DNA of 6,384 nt from Pyrinomonadaceae bacterium (lineage in GTDB: Bacteria > Acidobacteriota > Blastocatellia > Pyrinomonadales > Pyrinomonadaceae). This document shows, in pieces, positions 1-6,305 of this stretch (positions are counted from its first letter, which is position 1; each line of letters starts with the position of its first letter). The stretch is from positions 1 through 6,384 of the forward strand of contig JACCRA010000214.1 of NCBI GenBank assembly GCA_013813825.1, given 5' to 3'. The position numbers and the translations under genes were made by a program. The notes under the pieces are model-generated. The model did no database searches. It had not been told where the DNA came from and saw only the letters and a list, made by a program, of their open reading frames with translations.

Positions 1-18
1 GCTGAAGCTATGATTATG

Positions 19-58
19 ACATTTTTGTTGGAATTGGCGTCTGGCCTAACAAAAATGT
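19..58. promoter_or_regulatory. distal pair of ACA-N4-TGT dyads (operator-like inverted repeat)
   Basis: An 11-bp perfect inverted repeat is present: ACATTTTTGTT at 19-29 and AACAAAAATGT at 48-58. Each arm is itself an ACA-N4-TGT dyad (19-28 and 49-58), and the two dyads start exactly 30 bp apart, about three helical turns. The same 30-bp arrangement recurs at 266-305. Paired dyads at near-integral turns are typical of sites bound by two cooperating dimers of a regulator. An alternative reading is a stem-loop with a loop of about 14-18 nt, though its AT-rich stem would be a weak terminator. The binding protein is unknown. Confidence 0.45.
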
Positions 59-129
59 TTGAGACGCGTTTAAGAATTGAGTTTGCTGTTACCGCTAACT
101 CCTTCAGAGCAATGGCAACAAGTAAAAAG

Positions 130-178
130 ACTTGAGATCGCGTATTTGAAACTTGAGGTTTGAGATTGCAAACTTCAG
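130..178. repeat. heptamer array, seven units, consensus about RYTTGAR
   Basis: The stretch splits in perfect 7-bp register into ACTTGAG, ATCGCGT, ATTTGAA, ACTTGAG, GTTTGAG, ATTGCAA and ACTTCAG. Units 1 and 4 are identical and units 3 and 5 differ from them by one to three bases; units 2 and 6 are degenerate. It is intergenic. Short heptanucleotide tandem repeats of this style are known from cyanobacteria (STRR sequences); a relationship is not implied. A second heptamer family occurs at 6173-6299. Confidence 0.6.
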
Positions 179-265
179 CTTCGCCAAGTGATTGACCTTG
201 CATCTATCATTTTCAAGCATTCATTTAACTATCCGTCATAACATCAAAGGCACAAAAAGCTTATC

Positions 266-305
266 ACAATTTTGTCGGATCATAGCTCTTATCATACAAT
301 TTTGT
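266..305. promoter_or_regulatory. proximal pair of ACA-N4-TGT dyads over the promoter
   Basis: Two dyads, 266-275 (ACAATTTTGT) and 296-305 (ACAATTTTGT), are identical over 10 bases and start 30 bp apart. Each is preceded by CTTATCA and followed by YGG, so the pair is also a direct repeat of about 19-21 bp (260-278 and 288-308, with a 2-base insertion in the second). The distal pair at 19-58 has the same spacing and nearly the same core. Their overlap with the candidate -35 and -10 boxes suggests a repressor or autoregulatory site for the gene at 361. The binding protein is not identified. Confidence 0.5.
272..300 (+). promoter_or_regulatory. candidate sigma-70 promoter for the activator gene
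   Basis: TTGTCG (272-277, four of six bases of the -35 consensus) and TACAAT (295-300, five of six of the -10 consensus) are separated by an ideal 17 bp. Transcription would start near 307, giving a leader of about 54 nt before the ATG at 361. The -35 box overlaps the first proximal dyad and the -10 box overlaps the second. No convincing sigma-54 -24/-12 element was found in 1-360, so the gene does not appear to be driven by the sigma factor it is expected to activate. Confidence 0.45.
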
Positions 306-360
306 TGGCAAGCAAAGACGGCTTAAATTCCATGTAGGACGCACACGCCCTTAAGAGGTT

Positions 361-1950
361 ATGACCAATACAGTCACAAGCACGTCTCACGGCCGGCAGG
401 CCGGCGCGACCGCGCAGCAACTCCACGGCTGGCGAAAGCTGTCTACGCTGCTCGAAATCGGGCGCACCCTCGCTGACACTCCCAATCTGAAAGCCGCCCT
501 TCCGCGCGCGCTCGGCAGTCTCGACGAGCATCACGGCATGTCGCGGAATTTCGTGATGCTGCTCGACGCGGAGACGGCAATGCTCTACGCCGAGGCCAGC
601 CACGGCTTCAAGCCAGAGGCGACGCGGCAGGTCACTTATCGTGCCGGCGAAGGAATCGTCGGAAGCGTGTGTAAGAGCGGCAAGCCCATCGTCGTGCCGC
701 AGGCGAGCCGCGAGCCGTTGCTACTCGGACGTTTCGAGCGTCAAGACAAAAGCGGACGCGGGGCGGAACAGAGTTTTTTGTGCGTGCCGCTGCTGTTGCA
801 GCGCAAGCCCGTCGGCGTGCTGGGCGCCTACCTGCCCTATAAGGAAGGGCGCGACTTCGAGCGCGAGATGCAATTTCTCTCCATCGTCGCGTCGATGATC
901 GCGCAGGCGTTGCGCGTCGAACGCTTCATCGAGGCCGACAAGCAACGTCTGCTCGACGAGAACACGCACCTCAAGCAGGAATTGCGCGAGCGTTACGACT
1001 TCGGCCACATCATCGGCAACTCGAACCCGATGCGGCAGGTTTACGAGCAGGTGACGCAAGTGGCCCGCACTAACACGACCGTTATGCTGCGCGGCGAGTC
1101 GGGGACGGGTAAGGAGTTGATCGCGCACGCGCTGCACTACAACTCGTTGCGCGCGAAGAAGCCGTTCGTCAAAGTCAGTTGCGCGGCGCTGCCAGAGACG
1201 CTGATCGAGTCGGAGTTGTTCGGTTATGAAAAAGGTGCGTTTACGGGCGCGCAGATGCGGAAGAAGGGGCGGTTTGAATTGGCCGACGGCGGCACGCTGT
1301 TTCTCGATGAAGTTGGCGACTTAAATTTCTCGACGCAGGTGAAGCTCTTGCGCGTCTTGCAAGAGCGCGAGTTCGAGCGGCTCGGCGGGACCGAGACGGT
1401 GAAGGTCAACGTCCGCCTTGTCGCCGCCACCAATCGCGATCTGGAAAAGGCTATCGCCGACGGACAGTTCCGCGAAGATTTGTACTACCGCCTCAACGTC
1501 TTCAACATCTTTCTGCCCCCTTTGCGAGAGCGCAAACCCGACATCATGCTTTTGGCCGACAGCTTTCTGGAGAAGTACGGCCGCGAGCACGGCAAGCGCA
1601 TCAAGCGCATCTCGACGCCCGCCATCGACATGCTGACCAGTTATCACTGGCCCGGCAACGTCCGCGAATTGGAGAACACGATGGAGCGCGCGGTCTTGGT
1701 GTGCGAGTCCAACGTCATCCACGGCCACCACCTGCCGCCGACCTTGCAGACCGCCGAAGGCTCCGGCACGGTGACGAGCCTTTCGCTCGCCTCGGCCATC
1801 GAAGCCTACGAGCGCGATCTCATCCAAGACGCTCTCAAGACCACGCGCGGTAATCGCACCAAAGCCGCCAAAATGCTCGACACCACCGAGCGCATCGTCG
1901 GCTACAAAATCAGGAAGTACCGGATCGATTGCGAAAGGTTCAGAAAGTAG
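361..1950 (+). CDS. sigma-54-dependent transcriptional activator, NifA-like (GAF-AAA+-HTH)
   Basis: A 529-residue bacterial enhancer-binding protein that would hydrolyse ATP to remodel sigma-54 RNA polymerase at distant promoters. An N-terminal GAF sensor spans about residues 28-187 and is followed by a helical linker (about 188-212). The AAA+ domain (about 212-440) has Walker A GESGTGKE (245-252), the sigma-54 contact loop GAFTGA (292-297), Walker B ending in D316-E317, sensor I ATNRD (356-360) and the GNVREL sensor II motif (432-437). A Fis-type HTH lies at about 484-521. All catalytic motifs are intact. Order and length fit NifA/FhlA-type activators, but the Cys cluster of oxygen-sensitive NifA proteins is absent and no nif gene is nearby, so the effector is unknown. 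ATG 361 is the only in-frame start, since a TAA lies at 352-354; AAGAGG (353-358) sits unusually close to it. The next gene begins 22 bp after the stop. Confidence 0.93.
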   Translation: MTNTVTSTSHGRQAGATAQQLHGWRKLSTLLEIGRTLADTPNLKAALPRALGSLDEHHGMSRNFVMLLDAETAMLYAEASHGFKPEATRQVTYRAGEGIVGSVCKSGKPIVVPQASREPLLLGRFERQDKSGRGAEQSFLCVPLLLQRKPVGVLGAYLPYKEGRDFEREMQFLSIVASMIAQALRVERFIEADKQRLLDENTHLKQELRERYDFGHIIGNSNPMRQVYEQVTQVARTNTTVMLRGESGTGKELIAHALHYNSLRAKKPFVKVSCAALPETLIESELFGYEKGAFTGAQMRKKGRFELADGGTLFLDEVGDLNFSTQVKLLRVLQEREFERLGGTETVKVNVRLVAATNRDLEKAIADGQFREDLYYRLNVFNIFLPPLRERKPDIMLLADSFLEKYGREHGKRIKRISTPAIDMLTSYHWPGNVRELENTMERAVLVCESNVIHGHHLPPTLQTAEGSGTVTSLSLASAIEAYERDLIQDALKTTRGNRTKAAKMLDTTERIVGYKIRKYRIDCERFRK

Positions 1951-1972
1951 CGCGCACGAGGCGGGAGGGGAC

Positions 1973-2350
1973 ATGGAAAAGATTGTTGCAGGGGTGCTGA
2001 TGCTCGTCGGGTTAATCAACTTGTACCCGGCGGTGGGTGTCTTCTCCGCCGAGACGTTATCCGGTTTATACCGGATCGACGTGCCAAGCGCTGATCTGCT
2101 CATCCTGCTCAGGCACAGAGCGGTCCTCTTCGGTATGCTGGGCGGATTCATAATCTATTCGGCGTTCAGGCCGGCGCTTCAGTGGTGGGCCATCGCGAGC
2201 GGGTTGGTCAGTATGCTTTCCTTCATCGCCCTCGCCTTCGTCGTCGGAAACTACGGATCAGGAATTCGTCAGGTGGTGCTCGCGGATGTCGTCGCGTCCG
2301 CCGGATTGTTCGCGGTCATGGGTCTTCGCTGGTGGTCCGCGAAGCCGTAA
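1973..2350 (+). CDS. small four-helix integral membrane protein
   Basis: A 125-residue, strongly hydrophobic protein with four predicted membrane helices at about residues 4-24, 49-66, 71-92 and 100-119. Between helices 1 and 2 is a conserved-looking LLRHRAVLFG segment (45-54), whose charged RHR triplet precedes helix 2. I recall similar small membrane proteins in proteobacteria that databases sometimes label phosphopantetheine adenylyltransferase; nothing here resembles that enzyme, which is soluble and carries an HIGH-type nucleotidyltransferase motif. Function is unknown. A GGGAGGGG stretch just upstream serves as ribosome binding site for ATG 1973. It starts 22 bp after the activator stop and ends 26 bp before the hydrolase, which argues for co-transcription with both. 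Confidence 0.8.
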   Translation: MEKIVAGVLMLVGLINLYPAVGVFSAETLSGLYRIDVPSADLLILLRHRAVLFGMLGGFIIYSAFRPALQWWAIASGLVSMLSFIALAFVVGNYGSGIRQVVLADVVASAGLFAVMGLRWWSAKP

Positions 2351-2376
2351 CTGAAGCGTGAAGGGGGAATCAATCA

Positions 2377-3201
2377 GTGTCCCGCATTGTTCTGGCTTTG
2401 GCCTTGATGATTGCCGCGGCTTCCCTGTCTGTCCAGTGCCGGACGGCAGGCAGAAAGGAAGCTGAAAAGGATCGCGCTCGACAGACCTCTACGCCCTCAC
2501 CCCAAGAGAAGCAGACGAGCGCTTTCACCGAAAGAATGTTGACGAATGCGCGTGGCGAGAAGATGCGGTATCTCCTTCATGTGCCCGCCAGCTACGACCG
2601 CCGGGAAAAGTACCCGCTGATACTCTGGCTGCACGGCGGCGGCTCACGCGGCGACGATCTGAAGTTGCTGCTGACATATGGGGACCAACACGGGATCGGT
2701 TATCTGGCGAGACGTGATGTCCAGTCCAGTTTCCCGAGCTTCATCGTCGCGCCCCAATGCCCGCGGAACAAATTATGGGCCGATCCTGATGCCGATCAGC
2801 CGTCTCATGAAATGAAGCTGGTGCTGGAAATACTAGACAAGGTGCGCGCGGATGACAGCATCGACGCGCGGCGTCTTTATGTCATGGGCATCTCGATGGG
2901 TGGGTACGGAACGTGGGACATTGTGGCACGGCGGCCCGGTCTGTTCGCGGCGGCCGTGCCGATCTGCGGCGGGGGTAGTCCATCTCAAGCCGCCGCGACG
3001 GTGAAGACGGCTGTCTGGGCTTTTCATGGCGAGCGAGACGAGTTGGTGAACCCTTCTGAATCGCGGAGGATGATTACGGCTCTGAGGCAGGCCGGGGGAG
3101 AACCCAGATACACCGAATACAAAGGAGTCGGGCATAACTCGTGGGAGCGTGCTTTTAGCGAGCGCGACTTGTTGCCGTGGCTGTTCACGCAACAGCGATA
3201 G
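2377..3201 (+). CDS. secreted or lipid-anchored alpha/beta hydrolase (COG4099-type predicted esterase/peptidase)
   Basis: A 274-residue alpha/beta-hydrolase expected to act outside the cytoplasm on an ester or similar substrate; the substrate is unknown. The N-terminus is a signal sequence: a basic start, a hydrophobic run (about 4-18), then Cys21 in SVQC. The Gln before Cys makes the lipobox non-canonical, so either lipid anchoring or simple export is possible. A polar low-complexity linker (about 22-50) follows. The oxyanion-hole motif HGGG is at 86-89, the nucleophile is Ser173 in GISMGG, the likely acid is Asp221 in HGERDE and the likely base is His253 in GVGHNSW, so the triad is complete. 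The GGYGTWD and VPICGGG segments resemble the COG4099 family and polyhydroxybutyrate-depolymerase-like esterases. GTG 2377 is chosen because AGGGGG (2362-2367) lies 9 nt upstream and it preserves the full signal peptide. Confidence 0.87.
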   Translation: MSRIVLALALMIAAASLSVQCRTAGRKEAEKDRARQTSTPSPQEKQTSAFTERMLTNARGEKMRYLLHVPASYDRREKYPLILWLHGGGSRGDDLKLLLTYGDQHGIGYLARRDVQSSFPSFIVAPQCPRNKLWADPDADQPSHEMKLVLEILDKVRADDSIDARRLYVMGISMGGYGTWDIVARRPGLFAAAVPICGGGSPSQAAATVKTAVWAFHGERDELVNPSESRRMITALRQAGGEPRYTEYKGVGHNSWERAFSERDLLPWLFTQQR

Positions 3202-3317
3202 GTGGCGGCGACCACGCCCGCAAACAACTGCCCGGACGGAACACGAAACAACTAAGATGCTGATGGCGTAGAAGTACGAAACAACAGGCCGGCCCGCGCG
3301 CCTGAGACTTAACTTCC

Positions 3318-3324
3318 AAAGGAG
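3318..3324 (+). promoter_or_regulatory. strong ribosome binding site for the NTF2-like gene
   Basis: AAAGGAG lies 8 nt before ATG 3333. It is the best Shine-Dalgarno match seen in the window and favours 3333 over the next ATG at 3336. Confidence 0.75.
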
Positions 3325-3332
3325 ATTTAACG

Positions 3333-3779
3333 ATGATGAAGATACTGGCTTTATGCCTGCTCATGCTGGCCTTGCCTCTGGCCGCCGGCGCGCAATCCGT
3401 TGACGAGAAGGAGATGGTCAGGCAGGCGGTTCTGGATTACGTCGAGGGAATCTACGAGGTTACGCCCGCGCGGGTTGAGCGGAGCGTACATCCCGAACTC
3501 ACCAAACGCGGCTTCTTCGTCAAAAAAGGCGAAACGATTTACAGCCCGCACGTGATGACGTTCCAACAACTGGTGGACCTCTCGAAGACTTTTAACAAGG
3601 ACGGCCACGTGGCGAAGGACGCGCCGAAGGAAGTCGTCGTCTTCGACGTTTCGGACCAGACGGCCAGCGCCAAACTAACCGCCGTCTGGGGCATCGACTA
3701 TTTCCACCTCGCTAAGTACGAAGGCAAATGGAAGATCGTCAACGTCATGTGGCAAACGCATCCGAAGCGTAGCGGCTGA
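3333..3779 (+). CDS. secreted NTF2-like / putative lumazine-binding family protein
   Basis: A 148-residue protein with a Sec signal peptide: Met-Met-Lys, a hydrophobic stretch (about 4-18), and a likely cleavage after AGA (residues 18-20, before Gln21). The mature part of about 128 residues has the layout of the NTF2-like superfamily: an N-terminal helix with DYVEGIYE (35-42), an RSVHPELTKRGF region (50-61), then strands ending in KLTAVWGIDYFHLAKYEGKWKI (114-135), where DYFHLxKxxGKWKIVN is typical of the putative lumazine-binding family (PF12893-like). That family is poorly characterised; members often form small cupped domains that bind a ligand, and no enzymatic role can be assigned here. 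The 131-bp gap after the hydrolase and its own strong ribosome binding site suggest it may be separately transcribed. Confidence 0.82.
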   Translation: MMKILALCLLMLALPLAAGAQSVDEKEMVRQAVLDYVEGIYEVTPARVERSVHPELTKRGFFVKKGETIYSPHVMTFQQLVDLSKTFNKDGHVAKDAPKEVVVFDVSDQTASAKLTAVWGIDYFHLAKYEGKWKIVNVMWQTHPKRSG

Positions 3780-3924
3780 CATCGTTGCGACTGTTGTCAT
3801 GCCCTCACCCTATTGTGAGCCGCTAGCAATTATCAAAAGAATCTGCAACAGACCTGATGCTGGGATAAATACGTCAAACCAGCTCGTTACGCGATCAGGC
3901 TAACAATTAAACGTACAGGATGTG

Positions 3925-5124
3925 ATGGACTCCCCACTGAGAGACAGAGACACAGAGCGGGCACAGAGAGTTGAAGGCGAAGTGAACAAATTCCAGCCCG
4001 CGCGGCGACTGCGCGGTATCCACAAGAGCGTGATCCGGCAACTGTTCGACCGCGCGCCCCCCGACAGCATCAACCTCGGACTCGGCGAGCCTGACCTGCC
4101 GACACCCGATTGTATCCGCCGGGCCGGCGCGCGCGTCGTCACAGAGGAGCAGAACAGTTACACCACGCACGCTGGCTTACTCGCTTTGCGCGAGCGCGTC
4201 GCCGCCGATTACCCGCAACTGCGCGCGACTCGCGATCAAGTGATCATCACCGCCGGGTCGCAGGAGGCGCTGTACCTCGCGCTGATGACGCTCGTGGACG
4301 AGGGCGACGAAGTGTTGCTGCCCGATCCCGGCTTCGTCGCCTATCCGACGATCACGCGCATGGCCGGCGGCACACCCATCTTTTACCGCTTGCCCGCCGC
4401 TCGCGACTTTCGCTTCGACGCCGACGAGTTCCGTCAAAAACTTAACTCACGAACGAAAGTAGTAGTCACGATCAGTCCATCGAATCCGACGGGTTGCGCA
4501 CTGACCGGAGATGATTTATCGGCGATGGCGGAGGCGCTTAAGGGGACCAACATTTATGCCGTCAGCGACGAGATTTATCGCGACATCTATTTCACGACCG
4601 AGCGTCCCGGCTCCCTCTCGGAACATTACGAACACACGCTCGTGATCAGCGGCCTCTCTAAATCCATGAGCATGACGGGTTGGCGCGTCGGCTGGCTGTG
4701 CGGCGATGAGGCGGTAGTGCAGAGCGCGCTCGTCCTGCATGGCTACGTCACGACCTGCGCCTCGACCGTCTCGCAAAAAGCCGCGCTCGCGGCATGGACG
4801 CCGGAGGCCGCGGCCACGCGCGAAGAGATGCGCCGCATTTTCCACGAGCGACGCGATTTCCTGCTCCCGCTCATCGCCGGCGAACTGGGATTGCGCGCCG
4901 TCGCGCCCGACGGCGCTTTCTACACGATGGTTGACGTGAGCGCCTACGGCAACTCTCTAAGCGTCGCCGAAGCCTTGTTGGAGCACGGCGTCATTACCGT
5001 GCCGGGCGCGGCCTTCGGCGTCGAGAGCGAAGGTTTCCTGCGCGTCTCGCTCTGCGCCGACCATCTCGCGCTCGCCGAAGGGGTGCGCCGGATGGGCGCG
5101 GCATTGCAAACTCTGCGTAGTTAA
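3925..5124 (+). CDS. class I/II pyridoxal-phosphate aminotransferase (aspartate aminotransferase-like)
   Basis: A fold-type I PLP enzyme transferring an amino group between an amino acid and a 2-oxo acid; the exact substrate cannot be read from sequence. Numbered from GTG 3922 (400 residues), it shows NLGLGEPDLPT (51-61), Tyr80 near the cofactor, AGSQEAL (111-117) at the PLP phosphate, the SPSNPTG motif with Asn188, Asp216 and Tyr219 in SDEIYR contacting the pyridine ring, the Schiff-base Lys247 in SGLSKSMSMTGWRVGW, and Arg374 in GFLRVSL for the substrate carboxylate. All key residues are present. Three starts compete: GTG 3922, ATG 3925 (AGGA 4 nt upstream) and GTG 3982 (GAAGG 4 nt upstream). 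Residues 2-20 are very polar and encoded by an ACAGAGA-rich repeat, so the true start may be 3982, giving 380 residues. It converges on the dehydrogenase gene to its right. Confidence 0.92.
   Translation: MDSPLRDRDTERAQRVEGEVNKFQPARRLRGIHKSVIRQLFDRAPPDSINLGLGEPDLPTPDCIRRAGARVVTEEQNSYTTHAGLLALRERVAADYPQLRATRDQVIITAGSQEALYLALMTLVDEGDEVLLPDPGFVAYPTITRMAGGTPIFYRLPAARDFRFDADEFRQKLNSRTKVVVTISPSNPTGCALTGDDLSAMAEALKGTNIYAVSDEIYRDIYFTTERPGSLSEHYEHTLVISGLSKSMSMTGWRVGWLCGDEAVVQSALVLHGYVTTCASTVSQKAALAAWTPEAAATREEMRRIFHERRDFLLPLIAGELGLRAVAPDGAFYTMVDVSAYGNSLSVAEALLEHGVITVPGAAFGVESEGFLRVSLCADHLALAEGVRRMGAALQTLRS
3940..3970. repeat. low-complexity ACAGAGA-type tract at the aminotransferase 5' end
   Basis: Thirty-one bases made almost only of A, G and C in overlapping copies of GAGACAGAG, GACACAGAG and GCACAGAG. 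Similar tracts are common non-coding simple repeats in some bacterial genomes. It overlaps the first codons of the aminotransferase if translation starts at 3922 or 3925, and lies just upstream if it starts at 3982. Confidence 0.5.
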
Positions 5125-5177
5125 GGCGGCGCTCTAAAATCAGTCCTGACGAGAATGGGACACGAGACGGTTCGGCA

Positions 5178-5319
5178 GTAGGGGCAGAGGCCTTGTCCCA
5201 GCCCAGATCGGCGCTCTGGCCGATCTCACCAACATTGATAGCCCTTACCAATGTTGAATAGCTGCAACATTAATTATCGCGCTGGCGCGTGATGGGCTGG
5301 GACAAGCCACAGCCCCTAC
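5178..5319. repeat. 142-bp MITE-like palindromic element between convergent genes
   Basis: The left end (5178-5205) begins GTAGGGGCAGAGGCC and ends TTGTCCCAGCCCA; the right end (5293-5319) is its near-perfect inverted copy, TGGGCTGGGACAA followed by GCCACAGCCCCTAC. The 27-28 bp arms differ only around the middle. Inside are two more perfect stems: AGATCGGC/GCCGATCT (5205-5212 with 5219-5226, 6-nt loop) and CAACATTG/CAATGTTG (5230-5237 with 5249-5256). No coding frame and no clear target-site duplication were seen. GTAGGGGC...GCCCCTAC ends are characteristic of dispersed intergenic repeats in several phyla. In this position the folded RNA could also end transcription from either side. Confidence 0.75.
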
Positions 5320-5360
5320 AAATTTACTCCGTGTTGTGTGTCAATCCTGCGTGCTTCGAT

Positions 5361-6152
5361 TTAGCCGCATAGCACCGAGCCGCCGTTGACGTTGAGGATT
5401 TCGCCTGTGATGTGCCGCGCCCAATCCGAGGCGAGGAACAAAACAGAGAGCGCCACGTCGTCGGCCGTCGCGATGCGCCGGAGCGGGATGGCGGCGGTGA
5501 CTTCCCGCCGGTACGCCTCAGCACTGAAGACGCCGGTATTCATCTCCGTCTCGATCCACCCCGGCGCGACGGCGTTCACGCGAATCTCCGGCGCGAGTTC
5601 GACGGCGAGCGATTTGGTGAGACTGATCTGGCCGCCCTTCGAGGCGGCGTAGTTTGAGTAGCCAGCCTCGCCGCGTTGCCCCGCCGTCGAACTGACGATG
5701 ACGATAGAGCCGCCGTGCTCTTTTTTCATCAAAGGCACGGCGGCGCGGCACACCGTCCAAGTCCCTTTGAGGTTGGCGTCAACCACACGGTCCCACAACT
5801 CTTCGGACATCTCGGCGACGGGCGCGCCTTCCCAGATGCCCGCGTTCGCCACCAGCAGATCGAGATGGCCGAAGCGTTCGGCGGCGGCGGAGGCGAGCAC
5901 TTGAGCCTGAGCTAAATTGGCGACATCAGCGCGCACCGCCAGCGCCCCGACGCCGAATTCTTCACAGGAGCGCGCGACCTCTTCGGCGGCTTCTTGCCGG
6001 CTGACGTAATTGATGACGACATGAGCGCCCGCTTCGGCGAGCCTGAGCGCGACGGCGCGGCCGACGCCGCGCGAGCCGCCGGTGACGACGGCCACGCGGT
6101 CGCGCAACAAATTTTGCGGCAGTGGGATATTGCTTCGAGTAGCTTCGGTCAT
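5361..6152 (-). CDS. short-chain dehydrogenase/reductase, FabG-like 3-oxoacyl-[ACP] reductase family
   Basis: A classical SDR of about 263 residues that would reduce a keto group or oxidise an alcohol with NAD(P)H; the substrate is unknown. Numbered from a TTG at 6164 (267 residues), it has the cofactor loop TGGSRGVG (28-35), Asp80 in the RAD turn, the VANAG motif (105-109), and catalytic Asn131, Ser159, Tyr172 and Lys176 (YAASK). The PGWIETEM segment (201-208) and the C-terminal ITGEILNVNGG (252-262) are typical FabG-like features. ATG 6152 is preferred over TTG 6164 because it gives the usual short N-terminus, although only a weak GGA precedes it by about 7 nt. Having Asn rather than a charged residue after the second strand (NYVSR, 52-56) is compatible with NADPH use but not decisive. 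It follows the glycerate kinase on the same strand, 150 bp downstream. Confidence 0.92.
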   Translation of the reverse strand: MTEATRSNIPLPQNLLRDRVAVVTGGSRGVGRAVALRLAEAGAHVVINYVSRQEAAEEVARSCEEFGVGALAVRADVANLAQAQVLASAAAERFGHLDLLVANAGIWEGAPVAEMSEELWDRVVDANLKGTWTVCRAAVPLMKKEHGGSIVIVSSTAGQRGEAGYSNYAASKGGQISLTKSLAVELAPEIRVNAVAPGWIETEMNTGVFSAEAYRREVTAAIPLRRIATADDVALSVLFLASDWARHITGEILNVNGGSVLCG

Positions 6153-6166
6153 TTTTGTGTCCAATG

Positions 6167-6305
6167 TTAAGCGTTCAGCCGTCAGCTCTCAGCTTTCAGC
6201 AAAAACAAACGCGCGCGATGCGCTCCCAGACACGAGGTGCGCGGGTAAACAAGTCGCACCGCATCTGATTGGCTGATCGCTGAAAGCTGACCGCTGATAG
6301 CTTTA
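6167..6305. repeat. inverted heptamer arrays (4 x NNTCAGC and 4 x GCTGANN) forming a long hairpin
   Basis: The left array, 6173-6200, reads GTTCAGC, CGTCAGC, TCTCAGC, TTTCAGC. The right array, 6272-6299, reads GCTGATC, GCTGAAA, GCTGACC, GCTGATA. One is the inverted complement of the other in exact 7-bp register, and complementarity continues outward (TTAAGC at 6167-6172 with GCTTTA at 6300-6305), giving about 27 matches in 34 positions. The 71-bp interior has further stems, GATGCG/CGCATC (6217-6222 with 6260-6265) or GGTGCG/CGCACC (6236-6241 with 6255-6260), which share base 6260 and so exclude each other. The right tip includes the glycerate kinase stop codon. It may be a non-autonomous repeat that also terminates or attenuates transcription into the dehydrogenase gene. 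Confidence 0.65.

Larger units (their letters stand above)
1..360. other. AT-rich intergenic region upstream of the sigma-54 activator
   Basis: This stretch has no recognisable gene. A 44-codon open frame crosses positions 1-135 on the + strand, but its third codon positions are not GC-rich like those of the real genes and its translation resembles nothing I know. The region instead contains four ACA-N4-TGT dyads (19-28, 49-58, 266-275, 296-305), a heptamer array (130-178) and a candidate promoter (272-300). These are listed separately. Confidence 0.7.

Noticed and set aside
1..135. 44-codon + strand open frame, possible end of an upstream gene or a 41-residue peptide from ATG 10
   Set aside because: Third codon positions are only about 40% GC, unlike the neighbouring genes. 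There is no recognisable sequence, and it overlaps the dyad pair at 19-58.
300..325. Possible sigma-54 promoter at TTGGCAAGC
   Set aside because: The -24-like TGGCA is not followed by a TTGCW -12 element at the required spacing.
1321..2151. 276-codon minus-strand open frame opposite the activator and the membrane protein
   Set aside because: It is antisense to the well-supported AAA+ and HTH domains and to the start of the next gene. Its composition is that of a GC-rich antisense shadow and it shows no recognisable domain.
3285..3304. GC-rich CAGGC/GCCTG hairpin before the NTF2-like gene
   Set aside because: The stem is 5 bp with a 10-nt loop and no T-run; GC-rich sequence makes such pairs frequent.
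3804..3819. Hairpin CTCAC/GTGAG after the NTF2-like gene as a terminator
   Set aside because: The stem is only 5 bp and no T-run follows, which is too weak to call.
5412..5915. Several + strand open frames opposite the dehydrogenase
   Set aside because: They are arginine-rich or proline-rich antisense translations of the SDR coding sequence with no family resemblance.
6149..6158. Fifth copy of the dyad (TCATTTTTGT) at the dehydrogenase start
   Set aside because: It has one mismatch in the ACA half, no partner 30 bp away, and it overlaps the start codon; chance is the simpler explanation.
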